Of a stretch of DNA of 64,000 nt, positions 1 to 14,000 are shown piece after piece. The notes beneath the pieces were generated by a model that was not told the DNA's origin, did not search any database, and worked only from the letters and a program-made list of their open reading frames with translations. This DNA is from Epiperipatus broadwayi. Its lineage: Eukaryota; Onychophora; Udeonychophora; Euonychophora; Peripatidae. Location: NCBI GenBank assembly GCA_028023455.1, contig JAQFVV010012418.1:5081244-5145243 (forward strand), read 5' to 3'. How positions within the stretch are numbered: position 1 is the stretch's first letter; each line of letters starts with the position of its first letter. The translations under genes were made by a program, and so were the position numbers.

Positions 1-1939
1 CCACCTTAAAATAACGCTTTCAGCATTCTGAAATTTTCTCTCGAAAGCCATGTTCGATCGATCATTACTTGAGCTGGTTTATGCGCTCGTTATTAAGTCA
101 TATTGTATATTTTAGTAAATGAATTCATGATCAAAATTTAATATAATTATTTATATACCAGCCACAAATGTAATAGGATTTGGCTTAACTAGAGTTATAG
201 ACATAACGTAGTGATTAAATATGTATCAGTTGTAAAGCAATTCATAAGATGGACATATGTTAAACCCATTTATGAAAATTTTAATGAAATTATTTATACA
301 AAGCTATTTTGAATTGTGTATAAAAAGAGAATGTATTCTCTTATCCATCCAATGTTTGTACATTCGACGCTGAAATGTGTAAAACTTATCAATTTCATGC
401 CAATTGTAAATAAATATATAATTAGTTTAATGTATTTCGTTCTCTGTCTCGTTATTGATCTAATTCAATCCAATTCTCATTATTATTTATGGCCTATATA
501 TGTGAAAACTAAATTAGTGATATTTTAGTCAATTAAGAACCTTTCTTTTATTCATCAGAGTCTTATTGCGTCTCCGTGACCTATGTCGGCCATGTGGAAA
601 GAGGTATACTACGTGTAATTTCAAGGTGGTCATTCATAGGGTCTTGAGTCTTGGAATCCTGGCTTACGAGTTGAAGTGTGGTCGGACCTGGGATGTCACA
701 GCCCTAGTCTGGTCAGCTTCGGTCTCTTTTGCTTGGATTCTGAATTCTGTTACGCGAATGTATAAACTTGACTGTTACAATATAAACATATTGGTGCTGA
801 GATCAATATGTGCATTAAAATCTCCAAATAAATAATCTGTTCTTTTAATATAGAATTTAATACATATTGTAACATTTCTTTTTCTTCTACATATGTTTAT
901 TAATGTTGGTACATATGTTGATGAATCTGTCTTCTGTGTATATTGCCTTCTGGAACTATCAAAGAAATTCAGTGTTTGTTATGCTTAGTCAAGCCAATTT
1001 CATATAATTGAGGTTGATCAGGACTGAAACTTAAACACATAAGATGTGATTATTTTTTTAAATTGATCCACCACACCTTTATTCTTATTTTTTGAGAATA
1101 TAAAGACTACCAAAAGCTTTTTAATTACACATTAATGGAGTCTTTTTTTTTTTTATATTCATCCTAACAGAAGTTTTGCTTATACCAAGATAAATGATTT
1201 TTATACCCTGCAATTCAAGTCATTTTTTAATTCAATTTTTAATCTAGTAATATACATTTATAAAAATATAAATAGTGATTAAATACTTATTGCAGCTATA
1301 AAACTCCTTTCATTGAAAGCAACCCATGTTATTCTTTTTTTAATTTTTTGTCAATTAGAAAAATTTATAAATATTATTAATTTCTTTTCGAGCCGTATAC
1401 CATGGGTTTCTTTGCCAGATTTTCTGTCAGGATTTGATTTTTAACCTTTCGCACAAAACAGCAGGGTTTTTATTTTATTCTTGTGTTCACACTGGAACAA
1501 CTTTTATAAATGGATTTGTCACTATTTATTGGAACATTGAACAGTAATGAAGAAGATAGAATGATTCTCAATATTAATAGTTTTTTGTTCACCAGTTGAG
1601 AAACCAATAATTTTTGCTGTTTTAGAGTCAATTAAATAATTTTATTTTTTTTAAGTTCTATAGTATATAGATGTAATTCTTTATAAACTAAAATGAATCA
1701 AAGAAATATAAATAATTTTGTCTAATATTCTAAATTGTAAATGTTTCTAAAAAATTAATTTGCATCATAAATGTCTCAAATTTCAATAACTTTCAAATCA
1801 TGAAGGTAGACTTATTTTACAATGTTGACAAAATATTTTTTTTAAGTATTTCTCAATGTAATTTTGATTCTTAATAAATGTAGATTTTATGCTAAGTAAT
1901 GTATATGCAAAACTGTACAGTGTGAACAATTGCTTTTAG
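1..1939. other. Upstream AT-rich flank, no gene recognised
   Basis: Mostly AT-rich low-complexity sequence. A less AT-rich patch at about 560-760 carries an 89-codon plus-strand open frame at 566-835, but it has no motif I recognise, no splice context and no similarity to the ankyrin gene. It may be a transposon fragment. Confidence 0.5.
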
Positions 1940-2018
1940 AGTCAAGATGGACGTACACCTCTTCATATGTCTGCTATTCATGGGAGGTCTGCACGTGCTT
2001 CAATTTTAATTGAAAATG
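1940..2018 (+). CDS. ANKRD28: Exon A of ANKRD28-like gene
   Basis: The exon is 79 bp, preceded by an acceptor ending TTTTAG and followed by GTAAAT. It opens in phase 0 and reads [16 protein letters not shown], then SILIEN, the helix-turn-helix of one ankyrin repeat. It ends one base into a glycine codon (phase 1), which exon B completes as GGT. No coding exon was found upstream in the window, so the preceding exon must lie before base 1. Confidence 0.85.
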
Positions 2019-5000
2019 GTAAATTTATTATAATGTCATATATTTTATTATATTTATAATATAATTTATAGAATTTTTTCTAAAGCTAATCTCTAAATAT
2101 TATTAATAAAGTAGTAGTTATGCTTGATTTTTTGTTTGTTATATAACATTTACATCTTTTTATTTTATTATTATTTTAACTGCTATATTTATCAATATGA
2201 TGTGGATTTTATATATATTTGCACTTTTTTTTTGTTCCTATTATTTTTATACTATAGTACTAGCATCATCATTCACAATTTTGTGTGATATTAAAATGGT
2301 AATGCAGTTGATACCTGTAGATTTCCAATTTCAATTAAATCTAGAGAGATTCTGCCATGAAATTGATGATCTTTTTATTTTTAATAAGCTAATGAATGAT
2401 CTGAATTTTTCACACTTTTAGAGTTTTCAAATAACTGAAATGTTATAAAGATCTGAAGATAAATTAGAAATAATATATTTAATAACAAATTTTGTAAGAT
2501 AATTGCAATTATCTTGACAAAAAGATATGGATCCTAAAGTAAGTATCAAACTTTATGCATTAATGATATTATTTTTATCTACTTCATTGATTGGTTGCAT
2601 GTTTTAATGGAGACGATCTGAAACTGCTTTTAGGAAATCTTCATTATTGATTACGTTTCCTTCTATTATTTACTGTCTAATCAGTGCTTATATCAAATTG
2701 TGAATGAATGTAGATGATGTTATTACTAATTTACCCAGAGAAAGAAGGAAAAATTTATAGGTCATTAAAACAGGATGTGATGTGATGTATTGTGACTTCT
2801 CCTTAAACGAAGTCAAGAATATCTCAGAAATTATGCCCAGATAAACCTGTTAGCCACTTTATTTTCCATCCCCACTCTAAATTTTTCCATATTCTGCTCC
2901 ATCCCATTTCCACAACATATATCTTTGTCAACTCTATAACCTTTATATCTAAATCCCCTTTATCTTTTCCCAAACCCAGCATAAAAACCAATAATTCACT
3001 TTCTGTATAATCACTTTTTTCATATTTATTCTTCCATAACTTCAATATATGTACCCTTTCTGCTTTCAAGCATTTACATTCAATTAACAAATGCCTAATA
3101 TTTTCTATTCCTTCTTTACATAATTTACAAAATAAATCACCCATTTTTTTCCATTTACATGTATATGTGATGTGATGTGATGTATTTGGCTTCTCCTTAA
3201 ACGAAGTCAAGAATATCTCAGCAACTATGCCCAGATAAACCTGTTAGCCACTTTATTTTCCATTTCCCACTCTAAGTTTTCCCATATTCTGCCCCATCCC
3301 ATTTCCACAACATGATCTTTGTCAACTCTATGGCCTTTAAATCTAAATCCCTCTTATCTTTTTGCAAACCCAGCATAAAAACTAATAACTCACTTTCTGT
3401 ATAGTCACTTTGTTCATACCTATTCCCATAACTTCATTATCTGTATCCTTTCTGCTTTCAAGCATTTACATTCAATCAATAGATGCCTAATATTTTCTAT
3501 ACCTTACTTACATAATTTGCCCGCTAAATCACCCATAGATTTCCATTTACATGTATATTCTCTTGTTGCTAAAGATCCCGTTCGAGCCTTAAACAATAAA
3601 CTACTTTCCTTACTATTATCATAAATTAACTCACTTCCAATTTTCCGTTTACTTCTATATATTTAAACTCTTCTTACCCTCCATACTACATCTCCAACTC
3701 CCTATTTTTTATTAATGCTTCTATTCTTTTATCCCATTTCTTACCACTATAACACTCAACAATCCTCCTAACACAATCATCCCATCTTTTATACAAGTAT
3801 ACCGATATAAATTTTTTATCCAAATCTTTTGCATACCGCATTACCTTTCTCACCCATCTTGTTACCTGCCCTTTACTCATAACCCAATTAAACACTATTT
3901 TGGCTATTCTTTTATTATCCATAAACTGCAACCTATCAAACATTTTTATTTTACTTTTTGCATCTCTCATATAGAACCTTGACCATCCCATTTCTCTTTG
4001 AATTACCTCCTTTGCTGTCCACACCTCTGCATCTAATGCATGTCTTCCTACTTCCCTTTGTATTTTCTCTAAATAATCTAAAATCCTTTTACTAACACAT
4101 AATGCATCATCACCATATGTTAACCCTGCTACTGCAACTCCCTTCCATACAATTCTAGCTACATCATATTTATTATCTGAAAATACTGTTAGTTTTTTTA
4201 CCAAACCCTTTCTTTTCTTTGCTTCATTTACCAATTTTTTCTCCCATTCATCCAAGCAATTTTCCTGATTACATAAGATGATTCCCAAATACCTATATCT
4301 ATCCACCACACTTAACTTTATATCCCCCAATAAAAAATCTACATCCTCTCTTTCCCCAGTATTAACCATCATTATATTTGATTTTTCTTCACTAAATTTA
4401 ATCCCCATCTCTTTACCCACCTTTGCACATGTCCTCAACATAATATCCATATCTTCTCTTCTTTCTGCACATAAAAGGATATCATCCGCAAAAAAAAAGA
4501 CCCGACAAAGTATATACTCTTTTGCCACCTATTAACGGTATCTCTACCCCTCTTCCTATTGCTTTCTCCATTTCACTCAAAAACAACAAAAACAAAATCG
4601 GTGACATAGGGCATCTTTGCCTTAATCCCACCCCATTTTTAACTTTAACTGATTTTATATCCCTTAATTGGTAAGTATAATAATCCATTCCCAAATTGGC
4701 TAATCTTACCCATAATCTATTTCTATTTACTCTATCATATTCTTTCTCTATATCTATAAAACTCATAATATAACGATCTACCTAAATTCCTACTCATCTC
4801 CATAAGTTGCGTAACTACAAACAAACTATCTCCTATACGCCTACCTGATCTAAAACCTCCTTGCATTTCCCCCACTACATTATTCTCTTCCATCCATTTT
4901 ACAACTCTTCCAGCTACCATATATGCGAAAACTTTATATAAAACTGATGTTACCGCTATCGGTCTATAATTATTTAACTTTCTATGATCTTTACCTTTTC

Positions 5001-8000
5001 CTTTAAATAATAATCTTATTCTTATATTACTCCAACTACCCAGAAAAACGGTCTTCTGTGCCATCTTATTAAAACATGATAATAACTTTGCTTTTGCTCT
5101 ATGCCCTAAATTCATTACCATCTCTGCTGCCCATACATCTAAACCTCTCACCTTTCCACTTTTCAGTCTCTTCCCTGCCTCATTCAATTCATTTTTTGTG
5201 AACCTAATATTTCCATTACTAACTGCTTTCATTTTTTCTATCACTACTTTTTTCACATCTAACATCTTTTCTATATCTATTTAAGATTCACTCTACCTCT
5301 TCTCTAGAGCTACACTCTATTCCCTCATCATTTATTAATACTATCTCTCTTTTCCCCTACATTTCTCCTTTTAATGTAATTCCAAAATTTTTTACTCCCA
5401 TCTCTTTTACTTTTATTAATATTCTCCAACAATTTACTATTTAACTTCATCCTCTCTCTATAATTATCCATTTTAGCTAGCTTCTTCTTTTCTAAGTACT
5501 TTCTCCATTTAGCATTAATATCATTTTCACTTTCTTTATACTTAATAGCACATTTATATTCTCTGCATGCTTTTTTCCTCTCTTTTACACTTTTACTAAC
5601 TCTCATTTTTTTTATTACTTTTATTCTTCTGCATATTCTCGAGTAAAATCCTATTTGCCACTTTTTCTATTTCACCACACCAGTCCTTATACTCGTCCCC
5701 AACCAACTGCTCCATGGTTTCTTCAACTTTTATTTTATACTCTTCCAACTTTTTCTTATCATTCACTCTCCATCCACATCTTTCACTATTATTTCTACCT
5801 TTATTTCTATCCTCCATCACATTACTAACCATTTCTATTACAATAAAGTTATGATCACTATTACATACTCTCTCTTCATTATCAAACACCTTAATTTGCC
5901 GTATTATATTCATTCCCTCTTTCTCTACCAACACATAATCTATTATGTGAAATACATTATTCCTAGACCATGTTTATTGTCCCTCATACACATTTAATAA
6001 ATTCCCAATGCTCAAATTTACTCTTTGACAAAATTCCTTCAAAAACTGACCATTTTTATTATCTACATCATCAATTTCTTCAATATGTTTATTCATATCC
6101 CCTATAACCATTATTCTCTTTCCCTTTTCTTTAAAACTCTGTATATCCTTAACTAGGCATTCATATATACTATTGTTCCACTCCATTACAGTTTGACTAT
6201 CTCCAGTGGCGATATACACTACAGCCACCATCCATTCTTGTCTACCCAACCTTATTTTAAACCACAAATGCTCTTGACATTTAACAATATTTAAATATTT
6301 TTTCGATATAACGCCTATACCACCACCCCCTTTTTTTTTCTTTTCTGTTTATATCCTGCCATACTACCTCTTCCAAAATAGGTTCTTCTTCTTCTATACC
6401 TCAAGCCCTTCATTTTCAATTGCTTTATTTAATTCCAGCCACTTTTCTGGTCTCCTACCACCTTGCATATTCAAAAACCCAATTTTAACAATTTCTTTTT
6501 TTCTAACTACTCTTTTATAAATTCTTTTGATTCCTTCTTCTCCATTACGTTTATAACAAACTTTCTTACCACTAATCTTACAAAACCATTCCCTCTCCAC
6601 ATCTACACTTATATCTAAATCAACCATCTTTTGCTTATTTCTTATATCCCCTCCATTCTTCTTCTTTTTGATAATATTACAATCTAAAAGCCCACCCCCC
6701 TTTAAAAGTTTTCCGAATTATATTCTTTAAATATCAGACTCCCTAAAACTTTACTTCCTTGTTTTCCTAAGTGCAAACCATCTTTACTATGTAACTCCCT
6801 CTTTCCAATAAACCAATCCCATACATCCACAAACACAACATTATTTCTCTCACACAATTTTTTCACTCTCTCATTTATAGAACATGCCCTATCTAACAAA
6901 TGCCTCTTATCAAATCTTGGTAATAGTCCCACTACTCCTACTCTTCCTTTAATCTCTCTCAAATTCCTAATCAATTCTACATATTCATCCATTACTTTCT
7001 CTGATGGCTCTAACAAATTATTAGTCCCTACCATTACATATACATCTCCACTACCTTGCTTTCTTACTTTATCTGTCACATCCCTAATTTTTGCTTCAGG
7101 CAAACATTCTCTAACATACCTGCTTCTATTTTCTCTTGCAATTATGTCCCCACATTCTCTTATTAGTGAATCTCCTATTAATACTGTCTCATAGTCTACT
7201 TTCTCTACTCCATCTGTAACCTTTTCTATTACCTTCTGGACCTCCTTATCCATTTCTTCCTTTTCATTTCTACTCAATAATTCCTTTATCTCCTCACACT
7301 TCGTCTCTAACAATTTTAATTTTACTACTACATCCTTCACTTCTTCCTCTATCTGATTTATTCTCTGGCCAACCATCTCTATTGCATTACTACTTCCTCC
7401 ACTCATATTTCCTGACACTCCACTAAAACCATACTCTGTCCTAACTTCCTTAACTACATTTTGCTCCCTCTCCTCTGACTTTCTCTCTAGACTACCAACA
7501 CTTAAAAACCACTTTCTCACCTCTTTAATCACATTTACACACTGACTACATATCCAGAAACCTGTTACATCCTTCCTATTCTTATTTAAACATTTCAAAT
7601 GATACACGTCAGCACATACTGTACATTCTATTATTGCTCGTCTAACTCCTTTCTGTCGATCTTATATACGTTGCGCCATACAAATGCAATCCATATTCTT
7701 ATTTTTCAAGTCACCTATTCTATATTTGACTTTTATAATATCTCTCTATTCTTCAAACACCCTTAAACAGAAAAATAAAAAAACTTTTTTACTTTTTCAC
7801 AAACTTAATCAAACTATAGCCACGTGTAACGTTGCCTTTTATCTCAAAATAAATGTCTATTTTAAAATTTAAAAAACCTTCAATAACAAACTTAACTAAA
7901 ACGAATTAAACTTACATACAACTTTTTTATAAATACTTCTCCTATTCTTCAAACACCCTTATAAAGAAAAATTAAAACTTTTTTTTTTTTACTTTTTCCC

Positions 8001-11000
8001 AAACCTGATCAAAACTATACCCACGTGTCTTCTAACGTTAGGCCTCCCAAACAAACGTTGCCTTTTTTCTCAAAACAAATACCTATTTTAAAATTCAAAA
8101 CACCTTCAGTAACAAACTTAACTAAACCAAATTAAACTTACATAAAACTTTTTTTATAAATATCCTTACGCTATCACACATTCAACAAGAACAATTTTTT
8201 TAAAAAAAAAAAAACTTCTAATCCTAAAATGGTGAACAAAAATCTTTCAAACAGTTAAACACAAAAATTTTCAATCTTTCAAATAACTCACTCTCTCGAT
8301 CACAATTTATACTTTCATTCACAATAATTATTTTTTATAATTGCTGCTCTCAAAAGATCAATCTCGCATATAAAGAAAAATAGAACTAAAAAAATTTTAA
8401 AAATATCAAAATTCAACTTAGCTCCCCATTTGCTTCTAACGCCAGCTACTGTTCTCAGGCAAAACTCTCCATACAGTAGTGCCACTCAGTGCCAACCAGA
8501 GTAATCGATGCCAGAAGGCTTGTGCTTAAAATCTCTGTCTAATACCTTCTCACCCAATACAATATCCCCATACTAGTTTAGAGTTTGCCTGTTTTAATAA
8601 CAGATATGTGCTAGCATAAGAAATTGTGATCATATGATGTTAAATAGGTCATATTTAAATTACAGATGTTTATGTGATAACCAGTAACCATGATCAGATT
8701 ATCATTAATTTGAAAAATTTTGTGATGATAATAAACTGATATTTTACTATACATTAGAAAAAAACTTTTTTTTTTTTTTAGTAATATTGTTTTGTTTTTT
8801 TTTTAAGATTTTTTTAAAATAAATATATGTTTTTAAATTAAAAGAAAATATAGTATTTGAGTATTGTTTTTAATTTTAATAATGCTTGTGTTTTATTTGT
8901 TTATACTTGTTTTAAAAAATTAACAACTGAGCTATTTGTTATTACTATGATTTTAATAAATTTAAAATTATTTTTATGTTTCTTCATAAGTTCTAAATTT
9001 TAATAGATAAATTTGAAAATTATATTTTTATTAGTGGGTTCAATCCCTTGTGACTTATTTAAGATAATTTATTCCAAAACATCAAAAATTAAAGAAATTT
9101 ATAACATCACAAGTTGCTGTGTTCCTTATAAGATACTAGCAAAGACAAATGTATTTAGAATGAGTATCTTCCTCAGAATTGTGATTAGTTTGTGTAGATA
9201 ATTATTATTAGGTTATGAAGTTGTCTGGAATTTTGTTCCATGTAGGTGTCTATATATGATCAATCAAGAGAAAATGGCAGAAATGAATGTCTGAAATAGT
9301 CTTCAGGTTGTAAATGACTCAGATTCCATACATGATATATTTCAATGGATGATCTTTTTTATTCAGGTGTTTTCAATTACAGATCACTTTCAAGGAAATG
9401 AAAATTGCATGAATTGGAAGAATTATATTAAATGGAATATTGCTAGATTTTTTGAAGTTATAAAAAAAGGTAAAAATGTGGGTCAGTACTTTTGCTGCAA
9501 AGTCACAAATATTGGAAACATAAATGGAGTGGGATTCATTATAAATAAAAAGTGAAATAAAAATATGTAAAACTCTCCATACAGTAGTGCCACTCAGTGC
9601 AAGCCGAGCCAGAGTAATCAATGGATGCCAGAAGGCTTGTGCATAAAATCCCCATCTAGTGCCTAGTCATCCAATATCCCCAGAATAATTTCTAGTTTGT
9701 GGCTTTCATCAGTGAGGAGCTAGAAACTAATCTGGTGATATTGGATGAATAGGCACTAGATAGAGATTTTATGCACAAGCCCTCTGGCATCCATTGGTTG
9801 CTTTGGCTTGGCTTGTATTGAGTGCCACTACTGTATTGGGAGTTTTTCCTGTTTTAATAACAGTTATGAGCAAGCATAAGAAATGGTGATCATGTGATGT
9901 TTAGTGGTTTAAAAGTGTCTGTTAAACCGACAAGCATGGAAGATATCAAATACAGATAATTCAGATTTATGCCCAACAAGTTCTCATTGTGATGAAGAAA
10001 TAGATTTTTTATTGATATATAAAATGGTTTTGATCAAACCAAACAACAATTTAAAATTATTATGGGAGACTTTAATGCTCAAATTGGTAAACAATTGAAA
10101 GATGAAAATTATATGGGTAAACTTGGTTATGTTGTGAGAAATGAAAGAAAATACAAACTCATGGAATTTGCAAAAAAAAAAAAAGTAAACTGTATATTGC
10201 TAAATGTTAGTTTGATAAAAATGCTAAACAAAAATTAACATGGAAACCTTCAAATGTAGAGGATATAGCAGAATTGGATTATATTTTGATTTAATAGAAA
10301 ATATATATTTCAAGATAATAATGTTTTTGATAAATTTAATACAAGAAGTAATCATGGATTAGTGAGACATAAGATACGTGCATGCTAATGCAAGTCTAGA
10401 AAAACAAAAACTATTAAAAAAGACATTATTAATAATTGATATTACTAATCTTCAGAAATACTTCAATAAATTTGAACTTGCAAATCATTTTAAAATATGA
10501 ACAGACTTTGCAAATAATTCAGATTTGATTAAAATCAGTAAGAAGATAATTGATATTCTGCAAGAAAGATAGTTGGTACAAAAAAACCAGCAATTTAGCA
10601 GTAAATTTCTACTGAGACCAACCAATATATAAGGAATATGAACATTTTTAAAAACAGTCTATTAAGAAGAATTGAATATCCTTTTATAAAACAATAGAAA
10701 AAAGTTTAATAATGATATGACAAAATGTAATTGTGAAATGGTAGAAAAGCATAAAAGTCTTAAAAATGTAAATCAGCATCTATACACTGATAGTAAAAGA
10801 ATTATATGATAATAATAACCAGAAACTAAAGAATTTCCTATAATAACTACATTCTGAATTACTAAGAATTTTCTATGAACAAGGGCAAAACTCCCAGAAA
10901 TGGAAAAATATTTGTCAAAGATGTATGATAAATATGTATCAGATAGTTGTAAGAATGTAGAAAAAATATTAATATTTAAGAAAAGTGGAGGCAAAAAGAA

Positions 11001-14000
11001 ATTAAAGATTATCACTTTTCTATTAGTTCCATACAAGATCTTTCCTAAGATTGTCATAATTCTTTTATAAAAAATGCTGGACTCAAACCAATCAAAAAAA
11101 TAAATTGAATTTATGTATGGTTTTAAAATAGTAGATTACATCCAGTGGTTATGAAAATTATAGAAAGAATTAATAATTATCTAGGGTCTTTGTGCTTTGG
11201 ATTTGTAAATTATGATAAAACATTTAACTTTATAGCATTTCTCCAATGATTAAAACTTTGGATCATCAAAAATATAAATCTGGAATGTTATATTCTGAAA
11301 AACATCGCAATGCAACAGTATTGATTAGATTACATGATGATAATAAGAATAATAATATTGAGAGCGATATATGATAAGGCAATTCCATATCACCAAAACT
11401 TTTTACAGCAGTTTTAAAAAAAATATTTTATGGATTAATATAGAGGATTAAAAGTAAATGATTATTTAAATCATCTAGATTTTGCAAGTGGGGTGATTGT
11501 TTATTCTTGTTTTTTTTTTTTTTGCAAATAATGCTTCAGAACCTCAGGAAATCTTGCTACAGCTAGCGAATGAAAGTAAAAAAATAGGACTAAAATTAAA
11601 TGCTAATAGGACTAAAGTAATGTTCAATGGATTTTCTCAAAAGAGAATTGATTATCATAAAGTAGATGTAGTAAATAACTACAAATATCTTTGTCAGATT
11701 ATTTATTCAGATGGAAACATAATGGATAGAACACTTTTGGAAAAAATAATATTAAAGGTAAATGTTTTACCAATTCTTTTTTATGAATCTGAGACTTGGA
11801 TATTTAACAGAAAAGCAATGCGCAGACATCATACCACTCAACAAATTTGTGGAGAGATGTATGTTATTAGTTACAAAAGTGATTGAAATATGTAGATTAA
11901 GAAATAAACAGGTATCATTAGTGTCAGTGAAAAAATTAAGAAATCAAAATGGAATTAAACTGGATACACTGCTAGAAGAAATAATAGATGACAATTCCAC
12001 GAAAGACCTAGAAAGAGACCATATGTGAGATAGATGAAATAAGAAAGTTTGCTGGTATAATGTGGGCCAAAATTTTATTACTTCTATGAATATTTTCATT
12101 ACAATCTTCAAGAAGAAAAATTTAGTCTTGTAATATCATTGATGTAGTATGATTGTTATCAGGGAATAAAGGCTTTCCATCTCTGAACTTCATGAATCTT
12201 AATGTTGTAGCATAAACACTCACAAAATGGATATAGGCACCGTTGATCAAGTCAATTGTAATATCAGTAATCTTTCGTTAATACCTCTAGGAATTCCAAG
12301 AATAGAAAGTACTAGTTTTTTTCAGGAATTCTATGCAATCTTTCATTTAATGAATGATCTTTTCCAAAAAAAAAACTTGTAGATATTCATCTATCCTGTC
12401 AAACTTTTTCTGAAAGATGAGTTTTACTGAGAGCTGTTACATTAATTTTAATTCTCAACATACTACATTCATCTTTTGAAATTGTACACATTCCATATAG
12501 AAAAAAAATGTAAATATTTTATATTACTATTACTATCTCGTGTTTTATCAGGATTATCATTATTATTTTTATTTTATTAATTAGCAGTCCACCAATCATG
12601 GTAACTTAGTCAGATTTTACCAAGTTAGACCATTTTTTCTAGTAGGTCCTTCTATTTTTATGTTAGATAGGAGTAACTAAACAAGGCTGCCTAAATATGT
12701 AATCATTTATCAAAATTAATTTTTTATCTTAAATCCAGTTTGAAAGTGACTCTTGATTGTGTTGCATGTGAAGATTTCATTTAAAAGATTCATAGTCTGC
12801 TAAATCTCTTCTATCATTGCTTTTTCAATACTAAAAGCTTTCCATACTTAAACATTCTATAATTCCAGTACTAACGCTAAGCTGAAATAAAAATTCAAAT
12901 ATTAAATCACCCCTCATAGTTAAAAAATTCAGCACTGCCCTCTGTGAAACGATACCATTTTGAGGCTAGCTGTTTTGAAATACAGACTTCAATATATTTA
13001 TATATTATTTTACAGAGGGCAGTGCTGGATTTTTTAACAATGTGGGGGTGATTTAATATTTAAACATTTTATTACATACCTGCATATAGTAAAAAAGAAT
13101 AAAGGCCTGAATTCTTATATATGTATAACTAAAGGATGTAAGTGTGTTTATACAATCACACAAAGTTGCTATCATAATTATTGCAGAAACATAGTCAATA
13201 ATATAAGAACATAATGATGATTAAACTTTATACTAATCTATGTGATTGTAAACAATAAAGTAGAAAAAAGAGAAGTTGAGAATAAAACAAAAAAAGCACA
13301 TAGAGGAAACAGAAAAGTCTCTATTGGAAGTAGTATTAAGTTTTAACTGGATACTATTTTTAATATAGTTGACATCATAATATAGAAGTCAACAGGAGAT
13401 GCTCTTGTTTAGAAACATTTATTAATTATGCATAGTTGATTTTCATATCTGAAAACCATTCTACTTTCCTCCACTTCTGTATTATAGCAGTAGCTTGAGT
13501 TCAAAACCTAATATCTGAAAACACATTTGCATATATATTATAACAATGCGACCGATAATAGGAGAGAGGGGGTTACTTACATTTAACTAATAATGTGTTG
13601 GTTGCCCATTTGATTAAAAGTATTTGTTTTATTTATTTATTCTCATCTTTGTTTATGAGATGTGATACGATTATCATCATATAAACTGATACATGATGCT
13701 CACTGTATCAATTAAGATTTCTAAATTTATCATATCTTAATATATAAATGGATTGTATCTATAATTTTAAATACAAATATCATGTGGCTATTTGGATTAT
13801 TCTAATTACACAGATCACTGATGATGACCATTTCCTTTAATGAATCTAAAACTTATCATTTCTTCAATCAAACATTCTTGCAGTTTACAGAATTACTCCT
13901 AAAGTGCCATTTCAGTTAAGAAATTATGTTCTTCAACTAAAAAACATTTTATATATGCTGATCTTTTGTTGGTTGGTTCTTTACATGTCGGCACTTTCTC

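Larger units (their letters stand above)
3171..8450 (-). mobile_element. Near full-length non-LTR retrotransposon with PHD/esterase ORF1 (CR1/L2-like)
   Basis: A LINE of about 5.3 kb lies on the minus strand. From its 5' end (high coordinates) it has duplicated leader units (7741-8168), an ORF1 with a PHD-like Cys/His cluster, coiled coil and SGNH/GDSL esterase domain (6702-7670), an ORF2 with apurinic-type endonuclease then reverse transcriptase (about 3686-6627), and a 3' tail of TGTGATG-type repeats near 3171. ORF1 proteins of this design are known in CR1-related LINEs; the clade is inferred, not proven. ORF2 is broken by several frameshifts, mostly in homopolymers, and at least one nonsense codon, so the copy is dead but young. 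It lies antisense to the host gene. Confidence 0.8.

Noticed and set aside
566-835. 89-codon plus-strand open frame in a less AT-rich patch
   Set aside because: No recognisable domain, no splice or promoter context, and the C-terminal third is AT-rich low-complexity translation.
4278-4535. Plus-strand open frame over the LINE reverse transcriptase
   Set aside because: It is the reverse-strand shadow of the minus-strand RT coding frame.
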